A stretch of DNA of 64,000 nt, taken from the NCBI GenBank assembly GCA_030710605.1, contig CP092870.1, positions 11,551,408 to 11,615,407 of the forward strand. The letters are read 5' to 3'. Origin of the DNA: Cordylochernes scorpioides. Lineage: Eukaryota; Arthropoda; Arachnida; Pseudoscorpiones; Chernetidae. The translations under genes and the position numbers were made by a program. Each line of letters opens with the position of its first letter. The first letter of the stretch is position 1. Below the pieces are notes generated by a model. It was not told the origin of the DNA, did no database searches, and worked only from the letters and a program-made list of their open reading frames with translations. Below are positions 49,801-58,374 of the stretch, piece by piece.

Positions 49801-52800
49801 GGGATACAGGATGAGCAGCGTTTGTACTCCATGTTGGAGCGGCTGCACATGGCGTTTGTTCCTCATGTCAGAGGCGGCCATTTCTTTTGGAGCTAAGTCG
49901 GCCTGCCACTGAGTAGTGCTCCCAGTCTTAATGACAAAGGCAGACGCCTTCTACTTCACACAGTCATGATGGTTGTCAAGCTTGATATCCTAATATGATT
50001 GAGTGGAGATAAGAAAGAAGAAGAAGAAGAACATTTGTCATTTAATAGGCTGGAGGTCGGGACATGAAAATATGGTGGAATTATTGGGTGTTGAATTAAC
50101 AAGGTAATACTGTATGGTGTTAATGTTCACTCATCTTGTTGGATCCTATTGTTTTTAATTTTCCTATATTGAATTTTATTTGTGCAAATAAGCCAAACAT
50201 CTCTAAATTAATTGTACACACAATATAAAATCTTTAATATGTAAATTTTAAAGCAGTCAACAAAAATGTGGAATTTTCATAGTTTGAAGACTCTCTCTCT
50301 CTTTCTAGTACAAAAAATCAAAATCTCAATAAACAGTTTTCTCAAATGATAAAGCACAATTTAGATTATAGATTATAATACAAGAAAATAAGACCTAATC
50401 CAAATAATTTGTGTGTGACGTTTTGGCAACCACATTGTCACCATCATCAGACAAAAGAATAAATGTGAAAAAATATCGCAGCAAGTTCTTAAATAGTACT
50501 GTTATCAAGTGTTTAAACAAGATAACTGCTAAGGAAAAATAGTTTTTTCAAAACAAATTTAATTTTAATTCTAAGAAGAATATTTCAAGTTGTCTTAAGA
50601 AACTATTTTCCTTATCTGTTATCTTGTTTAAACACTTGATAACAGTTCTATTTAAGAACTTGCTGCGATATTTTTTCTCATTTATTCTTTTGTCTGATGA
50701 TGGTGACAATGTTGTTGCTGAAACGTCGCACACTAATAAATTATTTGGATTAGGTCTTATTTTCTTGAGTTATTCTCAAAATCAAGTGGTAAATGTTTCT
50801 CTATATTTTCTAGCAAACATTGAAGCCACTATACAACTGTTGCACTGCTTCAGTTTTATTTGTCATTAGGAGGTCCCTGTTCAACGATCATGTGTTGCTA
50901 GTCACAGTGAAGTACAGTAGGACAGGCCCACTAGAGGTCATCTCTCTACAAAGGATAGATTTCATTGCCACACACATTAGCAGTTCTCTTGTAAGAGGAT
51001 ACCTAAAGGACAGTTTTGCTCTGCTACTTGGTGTTGTCCTTTACGGGGGAAGTTCTACTGTATGTACTATTAAAAGATTATTGGATGCTTTTCACATGTG
51101 TAAACATGTGGTGCACTTACACAGTAAAAAGCAGTCGTCTACTTCTACCTACCATGATTATCATGGCCTGTACCACGTAGATAAGCAAACAAACAAAAAA
51201 ACACAGTATATTGGAATACATTAAAATATATAGAGGAGAATATCCTGACTGCTCACATGAAACATTTCAGATGAATTTTGATAACAGATGGCACGCTAGT
51301 GCATCATATTATAAATGTTCTAATAAAAGAAACAATTTGATATTTGCGGAAGAGCGATTGCTCGAAGCATATTATATATTTAAAAATGTATGTAATTCTG
51401 CTGTCCTCAAAGCTTATGTCCATAGTTCTTCTAAAATACCCATTCAAAGAGTCTATCAACAGTATCACTATAAAAGGAAGTTCCAAAAATGCAATATAAC
51501 AGTGGTATGGTAGATTAAACTGGCGAAACTGCTGAGAGGGTTCACCACTGATGAGCCAGGCCCTCTCATTAATTTTTCCATTGCAGTAAGGGCAGTAGAA
51601 ATTGTTTAATATCAAAAAGAATCTTACGCCTTTAAAATAGTTTTGAATTTTGATAACAGATGGCGCGCTAGTGCATCACATTTTAGATGGCAGAGTGGCA
51701 TTTATAAGGCCTTCTTCAGTCATTGCAAGAAGTTGTGAGTGTGTTCCAGTATGGGGAGCCCAACGAGCACTCGGCCCTCCTTGGTAACCCAGTCCGCAAC
51801 AACATCAGCGAGTCCTCCCACGGGTGAGTGAGCAGCAGCAGCAAGACAGCACAGCTCTGACGGCTCTGTGCAGGGATGACCTGGAGGACCACTGTGTGCA
51901 AGGAGGGCCTCTGAGCTCCAAGTTCAGCAAAGACAATCAGACCAAAGTCAACCGCATCCTTCACCAAACAGCACAGTAAGTTTGACAGTCTAGGAACGTA
52001 TGGAATGTAGAACCTGTAGAAAATAAATATTCACCTCCATTTGATAATGGGGGACATAAAACAAAAATTCTGACTAAAAAATATAAAATGAAAACATCTA
52101 TAATAATAAAGTCCACCATTAATCCCATCAAGTTAGATACAAAAACTATGTGTCCGTCCCTTGATCCTCTCTGCAGACTCTGTGGCACAACACCAGCTTT
52201 GGCAAATTCTGGAAGTGCACCTGGGGATCTTGGTTTTGGGCTAATGGCCCTCCTCAGTCCATTGATGTGAGAGGTGATGTTTATTTTTATATATCCCTCC
52301 GACAAAATTTCCACATCAAAAGAGAAAAACAAAGATACTGGGGTAAGTGTCAGAGTATGTTTTACTTGCATCAACTATGGTGTAGAATTGGTAAATAGCA
52401 TATCAAGTATTTTAAGCATGGTAGTTTCACCATCTGGGGAAATTTCAAGAGCCGCCTCATTCAGGATTTTGCTTATAACCATCTGTGAAGCCTTATAATC
52501 CATCAGAAATACTAATTATCAAGATATCTGGATTCTTACTGATAGTAGAAGTGCCATACAACACTTGAGTCACACAGGGGAACTGAGAGACAAAGTAAGC
52601 AGGAACATAATCCACCTTCATTGGAGACCTTCACATGTTGGCATTGAAGGCAATGAAGCTACTCATGCGTTAGCAAAAGGGTAGCGCTCCCTGTAATCCC
52701 CACACATACAGCGAGATAGAATCTCTGGTCTGCCGCAAAGCTCTCAGCACACAGACTGGATCTTCTCATTTTTCAACAGAATACATGGCAAGTTTCCATT

Positions 52801-54458
52801 CACACCCTTTCACTCTAAATGTATTGAAAGCCAGGCTTTTTTCAAACTACAATATATGTCAATTATATTTCAAGAATTTAACTACTAAAATGTAAACAAA
52901 GTATGGGTAGTGGTCAAATTGTTGTGATGTACTAGGATTTTTTAAATTTTCATTTATTTCAGTTTGAAGGAATGATAAGCACAGATCACACACATTGTTT
53001 TGAAAATGTTATTTCAGCCATATAAATTCCACTTCCTATCATGATGGTGAAAGAGTCAAACAGAATGTCAATTCTGAATGTCTTTCCTCTCCCCAGTATA
53101 TATATGTTAGATTCCCAGCTAGACTTCTTTTATAACATGATAGAAATATAGGTCACACCTCCTGATGGTGCAACTGAATAACTCACTGCCATCTCTCTGT
53201 AAAGATATTGATACATCATACCCAGACTCTGCTTGTGTTCGTTGTCTGATCAAGATGGCACAAAGATAATACATACAAGTTTGTAAGGGATGCAGCAAAG
53301 GTTAATGCTTTATTATACTTCATACTGAACAGAAGGAGTACAATAAGTTGAACTTGCATTCAACTTCCTCCATCAGAAGGATTCTTGGCGCTGTGGATGT
53401 CACTCTTGTGAAACGTTCCGCTCCACACTGTATAGCCTGGACTTACACTGCCTTGTAGGCCACTCTGATGCCTGGCTCTCCTGGCACCATCTTGCAGGAT
53501 CTTCCACACTCCCAGAGACAACTTGCTGATTCTTCCCAAGATGCTGATATCACACTCCCCAGACAAGAATCCATCTGGATGCACTATTACGCCTTCAGGC
53601 CAACTGCTTGAGTGATATCTTTCCACACGACCCTCTAGCTGAACTGCCCATCCGCCCCCAACCCCCTGGAATCTGTCAATTGTCACTTCCTTGGGGGGAC
53701 CCCTGCATACTTCCTACTGGCTTGATCACATCTTTTGGATCTCTTCTTTAATGCTTCATTGCTAGTCTTCTAGAATGTAGTTTGCCGCACTGTTTCAATT
53801 AACTATCAGTTAATTTTTTTTTTACTTTTCAGAAAGTTGTCCAATATCCTCTTCTTGAGTTATCAAAACCAACCCTGCATGCATGTTTCATCCTTCATGG
53901 TTCTTTTAGGATATCAATAAAAATATGCCAGACATGTGTAACCCACAGTTTAGCTAGCCACTCCCTGATACTGTAGAGGTGCAGCAGTATTTGTTTTGTT
54001 GCTTGGGATTTCTATCTTGACTTGCAAGAACTTTCTTCAACTCAGAACTGATGTCAGCACCACCTCTAGCGACGTAGAGAAACAATGTTGAGGGGATTGT
54101 GTGCAGAGAGATCATAGATGTGTCCACGGTTGTGCCCCCTGCCCCCCTGGAGCCCCGGGAGTGCGCCGAGCGGTCGGCCCAGTACTCGGACCAGCTGAGC
54201 CGGCTCTTCACCCTGCCCCTGGCCCCAGCCCGGCCCCTGCTGGCTGAGGTGCCCTCCGTGGACCGTCTGCTATCAGAGCCCTCCCCACTGAACCCCTCAG
54301 ACCTGGCGCTGGTGAGTGTCCTGCCTGCCTAGTGGGTGACAGCAGCTGACTGTGGTGATGGGCAGATCTCCCAGGTGAGCCGGGAGACTGTGCAAGCCCT
54401 GGATGCCATCAGGGTGGAACACCGGGAAGATCTGGTGGCTCACTTTGGGGAGTCCTGA
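40766..54458 (+). CDS. LAMTOR1: Ragulator complex subunit LAMTOR1 (p18), five coding exons
   Basis: Lipid anchor that holds the Ragulator-Rag GTPase platform on late endosomes and lysosomes for mTORC1 signalling. Exons: 40766-40807, 51750-51823, 51874-51975, 54107-54311, 54366-54458. Intron phases are 0, 2, 2 and 0, all introns are GT-AG, and the sum is 516 nt (171 residues; human protein 161). It starts MGCCCCK, with Gly2 for myristoylation and Cys for palmitoylation. Family landmarks in order: NEHSALLGNPV, VNRILHQTA, EIIDVS, SAQYSDQLSRL, then QVSRETVQALDAIRV and EDLVAHFG at the end. These match the conserved IIDVS, ARQYS, QVSR and EELVVQFG blocks of LAMTOR1 proteins. Variant polyadenylation signal AGTAAA at 54482-54487. 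No disabling change is seen. Confidence 0.85.
41471..41640 (-). repeat. SINE family 2, 3' fragment
   Basis: TTCTTCTTTCTTATCTCCACTC, GACAATCATCATGACTGGGTG and GAGTACTACTCAGTGGC match the 3' half of the repeat at 49675-50029. Confidence 0.75.
41941..42108. repeat. Palindromic MITE family P
   Basis: TAACCTCCCTGTAAAGGACA at the left is complementary to AGGGAGGTTCTACTGTA at the right; the interior carries CCTAATTGCAGAGCCAAAGTGTCC, as at 9470-9490. Confidence 0.7.
42117..42618. repeat. Penelope-like element with hammerhead-like motif and internal insertion
   Basis: Body 42129-42606 ends in the family tail TAATCCAAATTGTGCCTTAT and is flanked by TTATTATTTAGT (42117-42128) and TTATTATTCAGT (42607-42618). 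About 200 bp at 42371-42573 (GTGGTGGTGATAGTGTCTTG...) interrupt the right arm; similar sequence in reverse is at 55100-55195. Confidence 0.8.
42168..42201 (-). ncRNA. Hammerhead-ribozyme-like motif
   Basis: The minus strand reads CTGATGA, a stem-loop GGTAGTAATGCTGTTACT, then GAAAC and GTC before ACACAC: the conserved core order of type I hammerheads, with an extremely short stem III. Activity is not shown by sequence alone. Confidence 0.45.
42804..43146 (-). repeat. SINE family 1, full length, long target duplication
   Basis: SINE 42823-43127, including head and B box (GGTTCGATTCCCAC on the minus strand). Flanked by ACATTGTCATCTTATTTTT (42804-42822 and 43128-43146). Confidence 0.9.
43185..43275. 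repeat. Fragment of TIR family T (CTTAAGTTTTGTCCATGA)
   Basis: Contains TCACTGTAATACCTTCCAGAG and TTCCTTAAGTTTTGTCCATGA, as in the elements at 46573-46905 and 56577-56789. Confidence 0.5.
43600..44590. repeat. Inverted-repeat MITE interrupted by the TRIM
   Basis: The arms 43605-43665 (TAAAATGAAAG...CACGAATGTTTCTTTTATACATAATACAAACTTCTACTG) and 44517-44578 are reverse complements. The TRIM sits between them. Confidence 0.75.
43687..44454 (+). mobile_element. TRIM (miniature LTR retrotransposon), young
   Basis: Two almost identical LTRs of 219 and 218 bp (43687-43905, 44237-44454; TGTAACATAG...CCACGTGGCA) differ by a one-base T-run change. A primer site TGGTGGAGATGCTGGG starts at 43909 and a purine tract GGGAAGAAG precedes the right LTR. 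An ATAT duplication flanks it (43683-43686 and 44455-44458). The 331-bp interior has no protein. At 768 bp it must rely on another element's enzymes. Confidence 0.9.
44899..45014 (-). repeat. Penelope-like fold-back element with 12-bp duplication
   Basis: Body 44911-45002, tail first (GATAAGGCACAATTTGG). Flanked by AACTTGATTTCT and AACTTGAGTTCT. Confidence 0.85.
45641..45797 (+). repeat. Penelope-like fold-back element, subfamily with CAAGAAAATAAGACC
   Basis: Short palindrome around GTAACAATGCTGTTACCGAAA, ending in the tail TAATCCAAATTGTGCTTTATC. Confidence 0.8.
45825..45997. repeat. Palindromic TA-flanked MITE
   Basis: TACAGTAGAAATTTGCTAAAATGAACC at the left and GGGGTTCACTGTAGAGGAG...TTTTACTGTA at the right; related to the ends of the element at 47254. 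Confidence 0.6.
46058..46261 (+). repeat. Penelope-like fold-back element with 13-bp duplication
   Basis: Body 46071-46248 ends in AAATTGTGCTTTATC. Flanked by ATATACAAAATAA (46058-46070) and ATATATAAAATAA (46249-46261). Includes CTGATGATGG...TTACCGAAATGTC. Confidence 0.8.
46256..46388 (+). repeat. Penelope-like element, internally shortened, 13-bp duplication
   Basis: Body 46269-46375 begins AAACACAAGGTAATAAGACC and ends AATTGTGCCTTATC. Flanked by AAAATAAGTTTGT on both sides. Confidence 0.85.
46573..46905. repeat. TIR family T element split by a Penelope-like element
   Basis: Left end ACTCATGGACAAAACTTAAGGAAG; right part GCTAAAAGATACAACTTCCTTAA. The Penelope-like element 46697-46829 interrupts it with the duplication ACTATGTAT (46688-46696 and 46830-46838). 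Confidence 0.65.
46697..46829 (+). repeat. Penelope-like fold-back element
   Basis: Begins ACAAGGTAATAAGACC, folds at AGTGTGTGGAAGC...CATACACTATT and ends AATTGTGCCTTATCAG. Confidence 0.8.
46906..47230 (-). repeat. 3' end of a LINE (RNase H LINE family)
   Basis: TTATCCCCTTGTGTAAAG and CATGAATTCCATGAGTCCATGCTCCTC match 57206-57262, next to the LINE coding remnant there. Confidence 0.5.
47254..48514. mobile_element. Non-autonomous TA-flanked DNA transposon (1261 bp)
   Basis: CAGTAAAACCTCTCTATAGTGAA at the left is complementary to TTCATATTAGCGGGGTTTTACTG at the right; TA at 47252-47253 and 48515-48516. The left part is repeated at 59465-60284. No transposase frame. The termini and TA target suggest the pogo/Tigger group. 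Confidence 0.8.
48567..48697 (+). repeat. Penelope-like element with 13-bp duplication
   Basis: Body 48580-48684, flanked by TCCTTAAATTTTA on both sides; ends AAATTGTGCCTTA. Confidence 0.85.
48990..49324 (+). repeat. SINE family 1, full length with target duplication
   Basis: Duplication AAGGTAGCA at 48990-48998 and 49316-49324. The head has GGTTCAATTCCCGC as B box and the tail is GATAAGCAAAAAAA. Confidence 0.9.
49351..49455. repeat. MITE family P, left part
   Basis: TACAGTAGAACAACCTCAATG and TACAAAGGACACTTTTCATC; the right arm is not recognisable. Confidence 0.5.
49664..50040 (+). repeat. SINE family 2, full length with 11-bp duplication
   Basis: Element 49675-50029 runs from AAACTCCGCCTTTGCCGGTCCC to an (AAG)n tail. 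Flanked by AACATTTGTCA (49664-49674 and 50030-50040). This sets the true orientation of the family: the other copies here are reversed. Confidence 0.85.
50339..50780 (-). repeat. Penelope-like fold-back element with hammerhead-like motif
   Basis: A long hairpin whose arms match over about 200 bp (for example AACTTGCTGCGATATTTTTTC). Tail first (GATAAAGCACAATTTAGATT). Flanked by TTCTCAAA on both sides. Confidence 0.85.
50694..50727 (+). ncRNA. Hammerhead-ribozyme-like motif
   Basis: CTGATGA (50694-50700), stem-loop GGTGACAATGTTGTTGCT, GAAAC (50720-50724), GTC (50725-50727). All conserved core bases are in order. Confidence 0.45.
50914..51062. repeat. Palindromic MITE family P
   Basis: TACAGTAGGACAGGCCCACTAG at the left and GGGGGAAGTTCTACTGTA at the right, with AGAGGATACCTAAAGGACAG inside. 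Confidence 0.65.
51088..51205 (+). repeat. SINE family 1, 5'-truncated fragment
   Basis: Begins within CTTTTCACATGTGTAAACATG and ends with CCACGTAGATAAGCAAAC. Only the 3' third is present. Confidence 0.8.
51540..51700. repeat. Diverged copy of the 14361-14519 repeat family
   Basis: TTTTTCCATTGCAGTAAGGGCAGTAGAAATTG and TCTTACGCCTTTAAAATAGTTTT match the right arm of the perfect inverted repeat. It ends about 50 bases before LAMTOR1 exon 2. Confidence 0.7.
51750..51823 (+). CDS. LAMTOR1: LAMTOR1 exon 2
   Basis: After the acceptor TGTGTTCCAG, reads YGEPNEHSALLGNPVRNN in phase 0, to a strong donor GTGAGTG; ends in phase 2. Confidence 0.8.
51874..51975 (+). CDS. LAMTOR1: LAMTOR1 exon 3
   Basis: After the acceptor CTCTGTGCAG, reads DDLEDHCVQGGPLSSKFSKD and KVNRILHQTA to the donor GTAAGT; ends in phase 2. 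The intron before it is only 50 nt. Confidence 0.8.
52115..52315. repeat. Fold-back repeat family C fragment
   Basis: GTGGCACAACACCAGCTTTGGCAAA and GGTTTTGGGCTAATGGCCCTCCTCAG, as at 6390-6465 and 55510-55590. Lies in LAMTOR1 intron 3. Confidence 0.65.
52425..52690 (+). pseudogene. LINE RNase H fragment
   Basis: Reads YQDIWILTDSRSAIQHLSHT and WRPSHVGIEGNEATHALAKG, the RNase H core (Asp of TDSRSA and the SHVGIEGNE block) of jockey/I-type LINEs, then a stop. The same sequence, about 95% alike, lies reversed at 57640-57920. Confidence 0.75.
52690..54106 (+). other. Rest of LAMTOR1 intron 3
   Basis: Mostly unassigned. 53360-53690 is GC-richer with an open minus-strand frame I do not recognise. 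53387-53424 is a 38-bp block shared with two Helitrons (24047-24084 and, reversed, 16992-17030). Confidence 0.4.
54107..54311 (+). CDS. LAMTOR1: LAMTOR1 exon 4
   Basis: After ATTGTGTGCAG, reads EIIDVSTVVPPAPLEPREC, SAQYSDQLSRLFTLPLAP and SVDRLLSEPSPLNPSDLAL to GTGAGT in phase 0. Markedly GC-rich against the AT-rich introns. Confidence 0.85.
54366..54458 (+). CDS. LAMTOR1: LAMTOR1 exon 5
   Basis: After GATGGGCAG, reads ISQVSRETVQALDAIRV and EHREDLVAHFGES to TGA 54456-54458. The intron before it is 54 nt. Confidence 0.85.
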   Translation: MSQVSRETVQALDAIRVEHREDLVAHFGES

Positions 54459-54481
54459 GCTGTTGTTGTATATATACTGAT

Positions 54482-54487
54482 AGTAAA
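54482..54487 (+). terminator. Candidate LAMTOR1 polyadenylation signal
   Basis: AGTAAA, a recognised variant of AATAAA, 24 bases after the stop codon. No AATAAA is closer. Confidence 0.35.
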
Positions 54488-54894
54488 GTTATCTCCTTCC
54501 CCCAGGATGAAATATTCACTTCACTTGGCTTGGCACAACCTTCTCTAGTGTTTCCCACCTACATACCTGACTGTCTGCAGTCAGGGGGGGTTAGGACTTA
54601 AACAATATTCCAGGAGTAAAGGGTCACAACACTTTGAATTTTTTTCATATCTGAACTTTGATATTTTCTGGAAAGGATACATGGTCATCCCAAACATTAG
54701 AGGGTTGGCCTGTGTGTCCTTTGAGATAGCTGCAAGCTTGTACTTGAACAACATATAAAGTAGAAATTCTTTATCAATTCATTTGCCATCTAGCGATAAA
54801 ATTTGCGATGATCTTTTTTTTTGGGTGGATATGTTTCTTATGATAAATATTATCAAATAATATCCTTAGAGACATTACCACTTTTTTGACAATT

Positions 54895-54978
54895 AGCTGC
54901 TCTAGTAAGAGGACACCTCTCTCTAAAGAACACTGTTTCTGAAACTAGGTGTTGTCTTTTATAGAAAGGTGTTCTACT
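54895..54978. repeat. MITE family P, right part
   Basis: CTAGTAAGAGGACACCTCTCTCTAAAG and AGGTGTTCTACTGT match 9445-9520. Confidence 0.6.
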
Positions 54979-55384
54979 GTTGCACAATATCAAAAGTGAT
55001 AACCATCAGTGATACAATCACGAAATGAAGATAAAAAATATTATGAGGAACTGGCTTATCAATGGTGAATCTAATTATATCATCCAGAAGAGGACATCCA
55101 CACGGACAAGGCACCTCAGTTGGCCGGTATTGTGATCAGGGTGCATGGACCGATCTGTTCCATGGACAAGACATCACCATCACCACCTAGTTATATCAGG
55201 CTTCTGTATATCTAGGAGGACATGTCATATCTCTATAAACACTTTGATTGAATGTTTTTGGCCACTGAATTCAACTGAAATCTGTAAGTTCAGGTGCCAC
55301 TATACTTCTTTATATGACCAATAAAAATTGCTTTTGTATCTTTTTTATTTTTTAATTGTTGAAAATAATTAATAAAAAAATTTA

Positions 55385-55908
55385 TAGATGGAAATTTTTC
55401 CGGGAGGATATTGATTTATAAAAATAAAGGGTGTCTCTCCTGTCAAAATAGATATCAAAGCTAGATGTAATCAATTGACCTTCGCCGCAAACTAACGGCC
55501 TCAGGTCAGTGACAAAGCCACAAAACCAGCTTTGGCAAACTGAGAAGTGTCCACCTAGAGACCATGGTTTTGGGCTAATGGTCCTCGTCATCCTAAGGCA
55601 GACTTTATTCCATGAGATACACAAGGAATCTAATGGAATCTTCACAATCTGCCAAAGAGGTGTTTAGCTGGCAAAGTGGCTAGGACAAACCTATGCCAAA
55701 AATATAGATGGAAATTTTGCCGGGAGGATATTGATCTACATTAACAAAGGTTGCCTCTCCCGTCTAGGTGGACACTTCTCACTTTGCCAAAGCTGGGGTT
55801 GTGGCTTTGTTACCGATCCGAGGCTGCTAGTTTGTGGTGACAGTCAATAGATAACATCTAGCTTTGACATCTATATTAAAGGGAGGGTAACCTTTATCTT
55901 TATAAAAA
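55385..55908. repeat. Fold-back repeat family C, long copy
   Basis: Two inverted sets of GGTCAGTGACAAAGCCACAAAACC and GGAAATTTTGCCGGGAGGATATTGATC (55385-55430 and 55705-55735) frame the middle. Same family as 6284-6706. Confidence 0.75.
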
Positions 55909-55929
55909 TTTTATATATACATTTTTAAA

Positions 55930-56148
55930 TATATACGGATAAAAGATTACATGAGGAGCTTCTTTTTAGATTTATTGCAAACTTTCGAACCTTTTGGTTC
56001 TTCTACAGGCATGGATAGCATGGATATACTAACGTAGTTGTTAGTATATTCATGCTATCCATGCCTGTAGAAGAACCGAAAGGTTCGAAAACTCGCAATA
56101 AATCTAAAAAGAAGCTCCTCATGTAATCTTTTATCCATATATATTTAA
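55930..56148. repeat. Long hairpin, second fold-back family
   Basis: Arms ATATACGGATAAAAGATTACATGAGG... and the reverse complement pair over about 100 bp. The inner end of each arm reads CCTGTAGAAGAACCGAAAGG...TTCGAAA, the layout also seen at 14750 and 25436. Confidence 0.85.
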
Positions 56149-56388
56149 ACTAAATTCTACTGAGTTCATGTAGCCGAAAATATATTTTGAAAGTTCGCAA
56201 TGATTTCAAGATGAATTAAAATGTGAGCAAATAATGTATATCAAATTTTTCTTTAAATTTTCAAAACTGTAAAATAAACTTACAAAATAATCAAAATGGC
56301 TTTTATAGAGGTTTATACAAAACATTGAAATGGTTTGACTATTTCAGGGATAGAAGAGTTATTTGATGGAAATACCTGCAGGTCTTCT

Positions 56389-56827
56389 TCACCATCTGCT
56401 ATCAAAAGGTAACAAGACCAAATCCCAATTATTGAAATGTTTGTGGCACTTTTGGTAACATCATTGTTAACATCAGACAAAATACTAAAATATCTGATAA
56501 CATCGCTGTTACCAAAATGTCACAAAACATTTCAATTATTTATATTTGGTCTTGTTACCTTTTGATTCTAATCTAACCTCATGGATAAAACTAAAGGAAG
56601 TTGTACCTTTTAGCATGTATAGCAGGATTCAGACAATAATCCTGAAAGATATTTGGTACACAGCGACCTTTATTGAAGACACACAAGATATAACCAAGTG
56701 TGAACAATTGCCTCTTTCTCCTTCAAAAAATAGACATAACTGGCGATATTAAAGACTTTCCACTTCCTTAAGGTTGTCCATGAGTGTAATATAATCCAAA
56801 TTGTAACTTATCAATCACCATCTGCTA
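56389..56827. repeat. Penelope-like element carrying a TIR family T insertion
   Basis: Body 56402-56814 flanked by TCACCATCTGCTA (56389-56401 and 56815-56827). Its right arm is broken by the T element 56577-56789 (CTCATGGATAAAACTAAAGGAAG ... CTTCCTTAAGGTTGTCCATGAG). Confidence 0.8.
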
Positions 56828-57199
56828 GAATCACCTGGTCAAATGTAGTCGGAACTGTCTCTCCTCAATTCTTCACCAAAGAATCCATTTTTTTTGCAAA
56901 TAACAAGAAACTTGATCATTTTAGGAAGGTTTAGGTAAAGTGCAACGAATATTATTTTTTGATCACCCCTACTTACATATTTAATTCTCGTTTTTCATTG
57001 AGGAATCGACCCTGCTTCACAACACCAGGATATGCTCGAGGAGCATGGACTCATGGAATTCGTGTAATCTTTCCAAAGGGATAAGAGACAACAACACACC
57101 AGGATATCTACAGAGAACCTGCTTTCTGGTTCATTCCAGGGTTAGTTAGGCAGTTAAGCTACATTCTCATTTCTCTCTGTTTTCAAATTCAAAGCAAAA

Positions 57200-57960
57200 T
57201 CCTGTTGTTTCTTATCCCCTTGTGTAAAGATTACATGAATTCCATGAGTTCATGCTCCTCGAGCTATTTTATGATAAGCAGCGGCCTCTCCCAAAGGTCC
57301 TGTTTAGTGCATCTAATACTAGCCAAAATGTGTTCTGGAGCTGCAGGTGCCAAGCTACATTTTGGGCAAGTGGGGTAGATTTTGTTATTATTTTCTATCT
57401 TCAATGGCTTGAGATGGCCTGTTCTAAATCTTGTTAGTGTTGTTTGGTGCTGTCTATTTCTGATGTTCAGAGCTCCTCCTGTGTCCACTCCACTGTACCA
57501 ACTGTGCTTAGGTGGGATCCTCCAGTTCTTGTTTATTTTTGTTGTGGCTACTGTCTCTTTTTCTTAAAAAATAAGCTTATTTTTCCGTAGCAAGGGTTCT
57601 CTTTTGCCTTTTTTTGCTAGCGCATCAGCAGCTTCATTGCCTTCGAGGCCAACGTGTGAGGGTATCCATTGAAGATGAATTTTTGAGGTTTTTGAGAGTT
57701 TTTGGAGATAACCAATTATGTTTCTGCTTACTTCCTGTAATTCTTATGTTCCTGTCTCTCAGTTCCCCTGTGTGACTCAAGTGTTGTTTGGCCCTTCTAC
57801 TATCAATGAGAATCCAGATATCTTGATAATTAGTATTTCTGATGGATTTTAAGGCTTCATAGATGGCTATAAGCAAAATCCTGAATGAGGCGGCTCTTGA
57901 AATTTCCCCAGATGGTGAAGCTATTCTTATGTAGGTTCAACCAGGTTTTTGCCTGCTGCC
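57200..57960 (-). pseudogene. LINE C-terminal remnant (RNase H and zinc-finger tail)
   Basis: Minus strand: YQDIWILIDSRRAKQHLSHT, then SHVGLEGNEAADALAKKGK, then RTGHLKPLKIENNNK and CPKCSLAPAAPEHIL, the order of RNase H and the C-terminal CxxC tail in jockey/I-type LINEs. Frames shift, so it is dead. It is followed on its strand by TATGATAAGCAGCGG...CATGAATTCCATGAG, probably the LINE 3' end. Confidence 0.75.
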
Positions 57961-58374
57961 AGTCATATTCATGATGGGATGGGGTAAAATTATGCAGTCT
58001 GCTCGGTGGTAGAGAAATCTGATCTCTTCAAGAGACTTTACTCATTGATGGGGGTCTTCCTTCCCATCATACTTGGGAATATCGATGTTGGGGTTCAAAA
58101 CAACTGGTTCTGTATTTGTATCACCACCAAATGTTGCACCAGGTATAAGCTTGGAAAATCCATTGACCTTGATATATATCCTCCTCCTTTGTGCTGTTAT
58201 ATACATTTTTCAAGTGGTTTCCAAATTGGAAACAAAAAGTAAATAATGGAGAAATTACCTTTTAAGGTCGTTAAGTTTATTTAATTGTTATTTTCCTCGT
58301 AGATGGTGATATTTAGTCAGTCGCTCCTCTTCAATTGGTCCGTCCTCACACCAACGTTCAAAGTGGAGTAGTTC
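57960..58374. other. No recognisable gene
   Basis: Nothing identified beyond short ORFs. Confidence 0.4.

Larger units (their letters stand above)
40808..51749 (+). other. LAMTOR1 intron 1 (10.9 kb, repeat-filled)
   Basis: Holds the repeats at 41471-51205 described separately. 40808-41470, 44590-44890 and 45015-45620 show nothing recognisable beyond AT-rich sequence. Confidence 0.7.

Noticed and set aside
54099..54332. 77-codon ORF starting at an ATG-like codon inside LAMTOR1 exon 4
   Set aside because: It is exon 4 plus readthrough into flanking introns; splice sites at 54107 and 54311 give the real limits.
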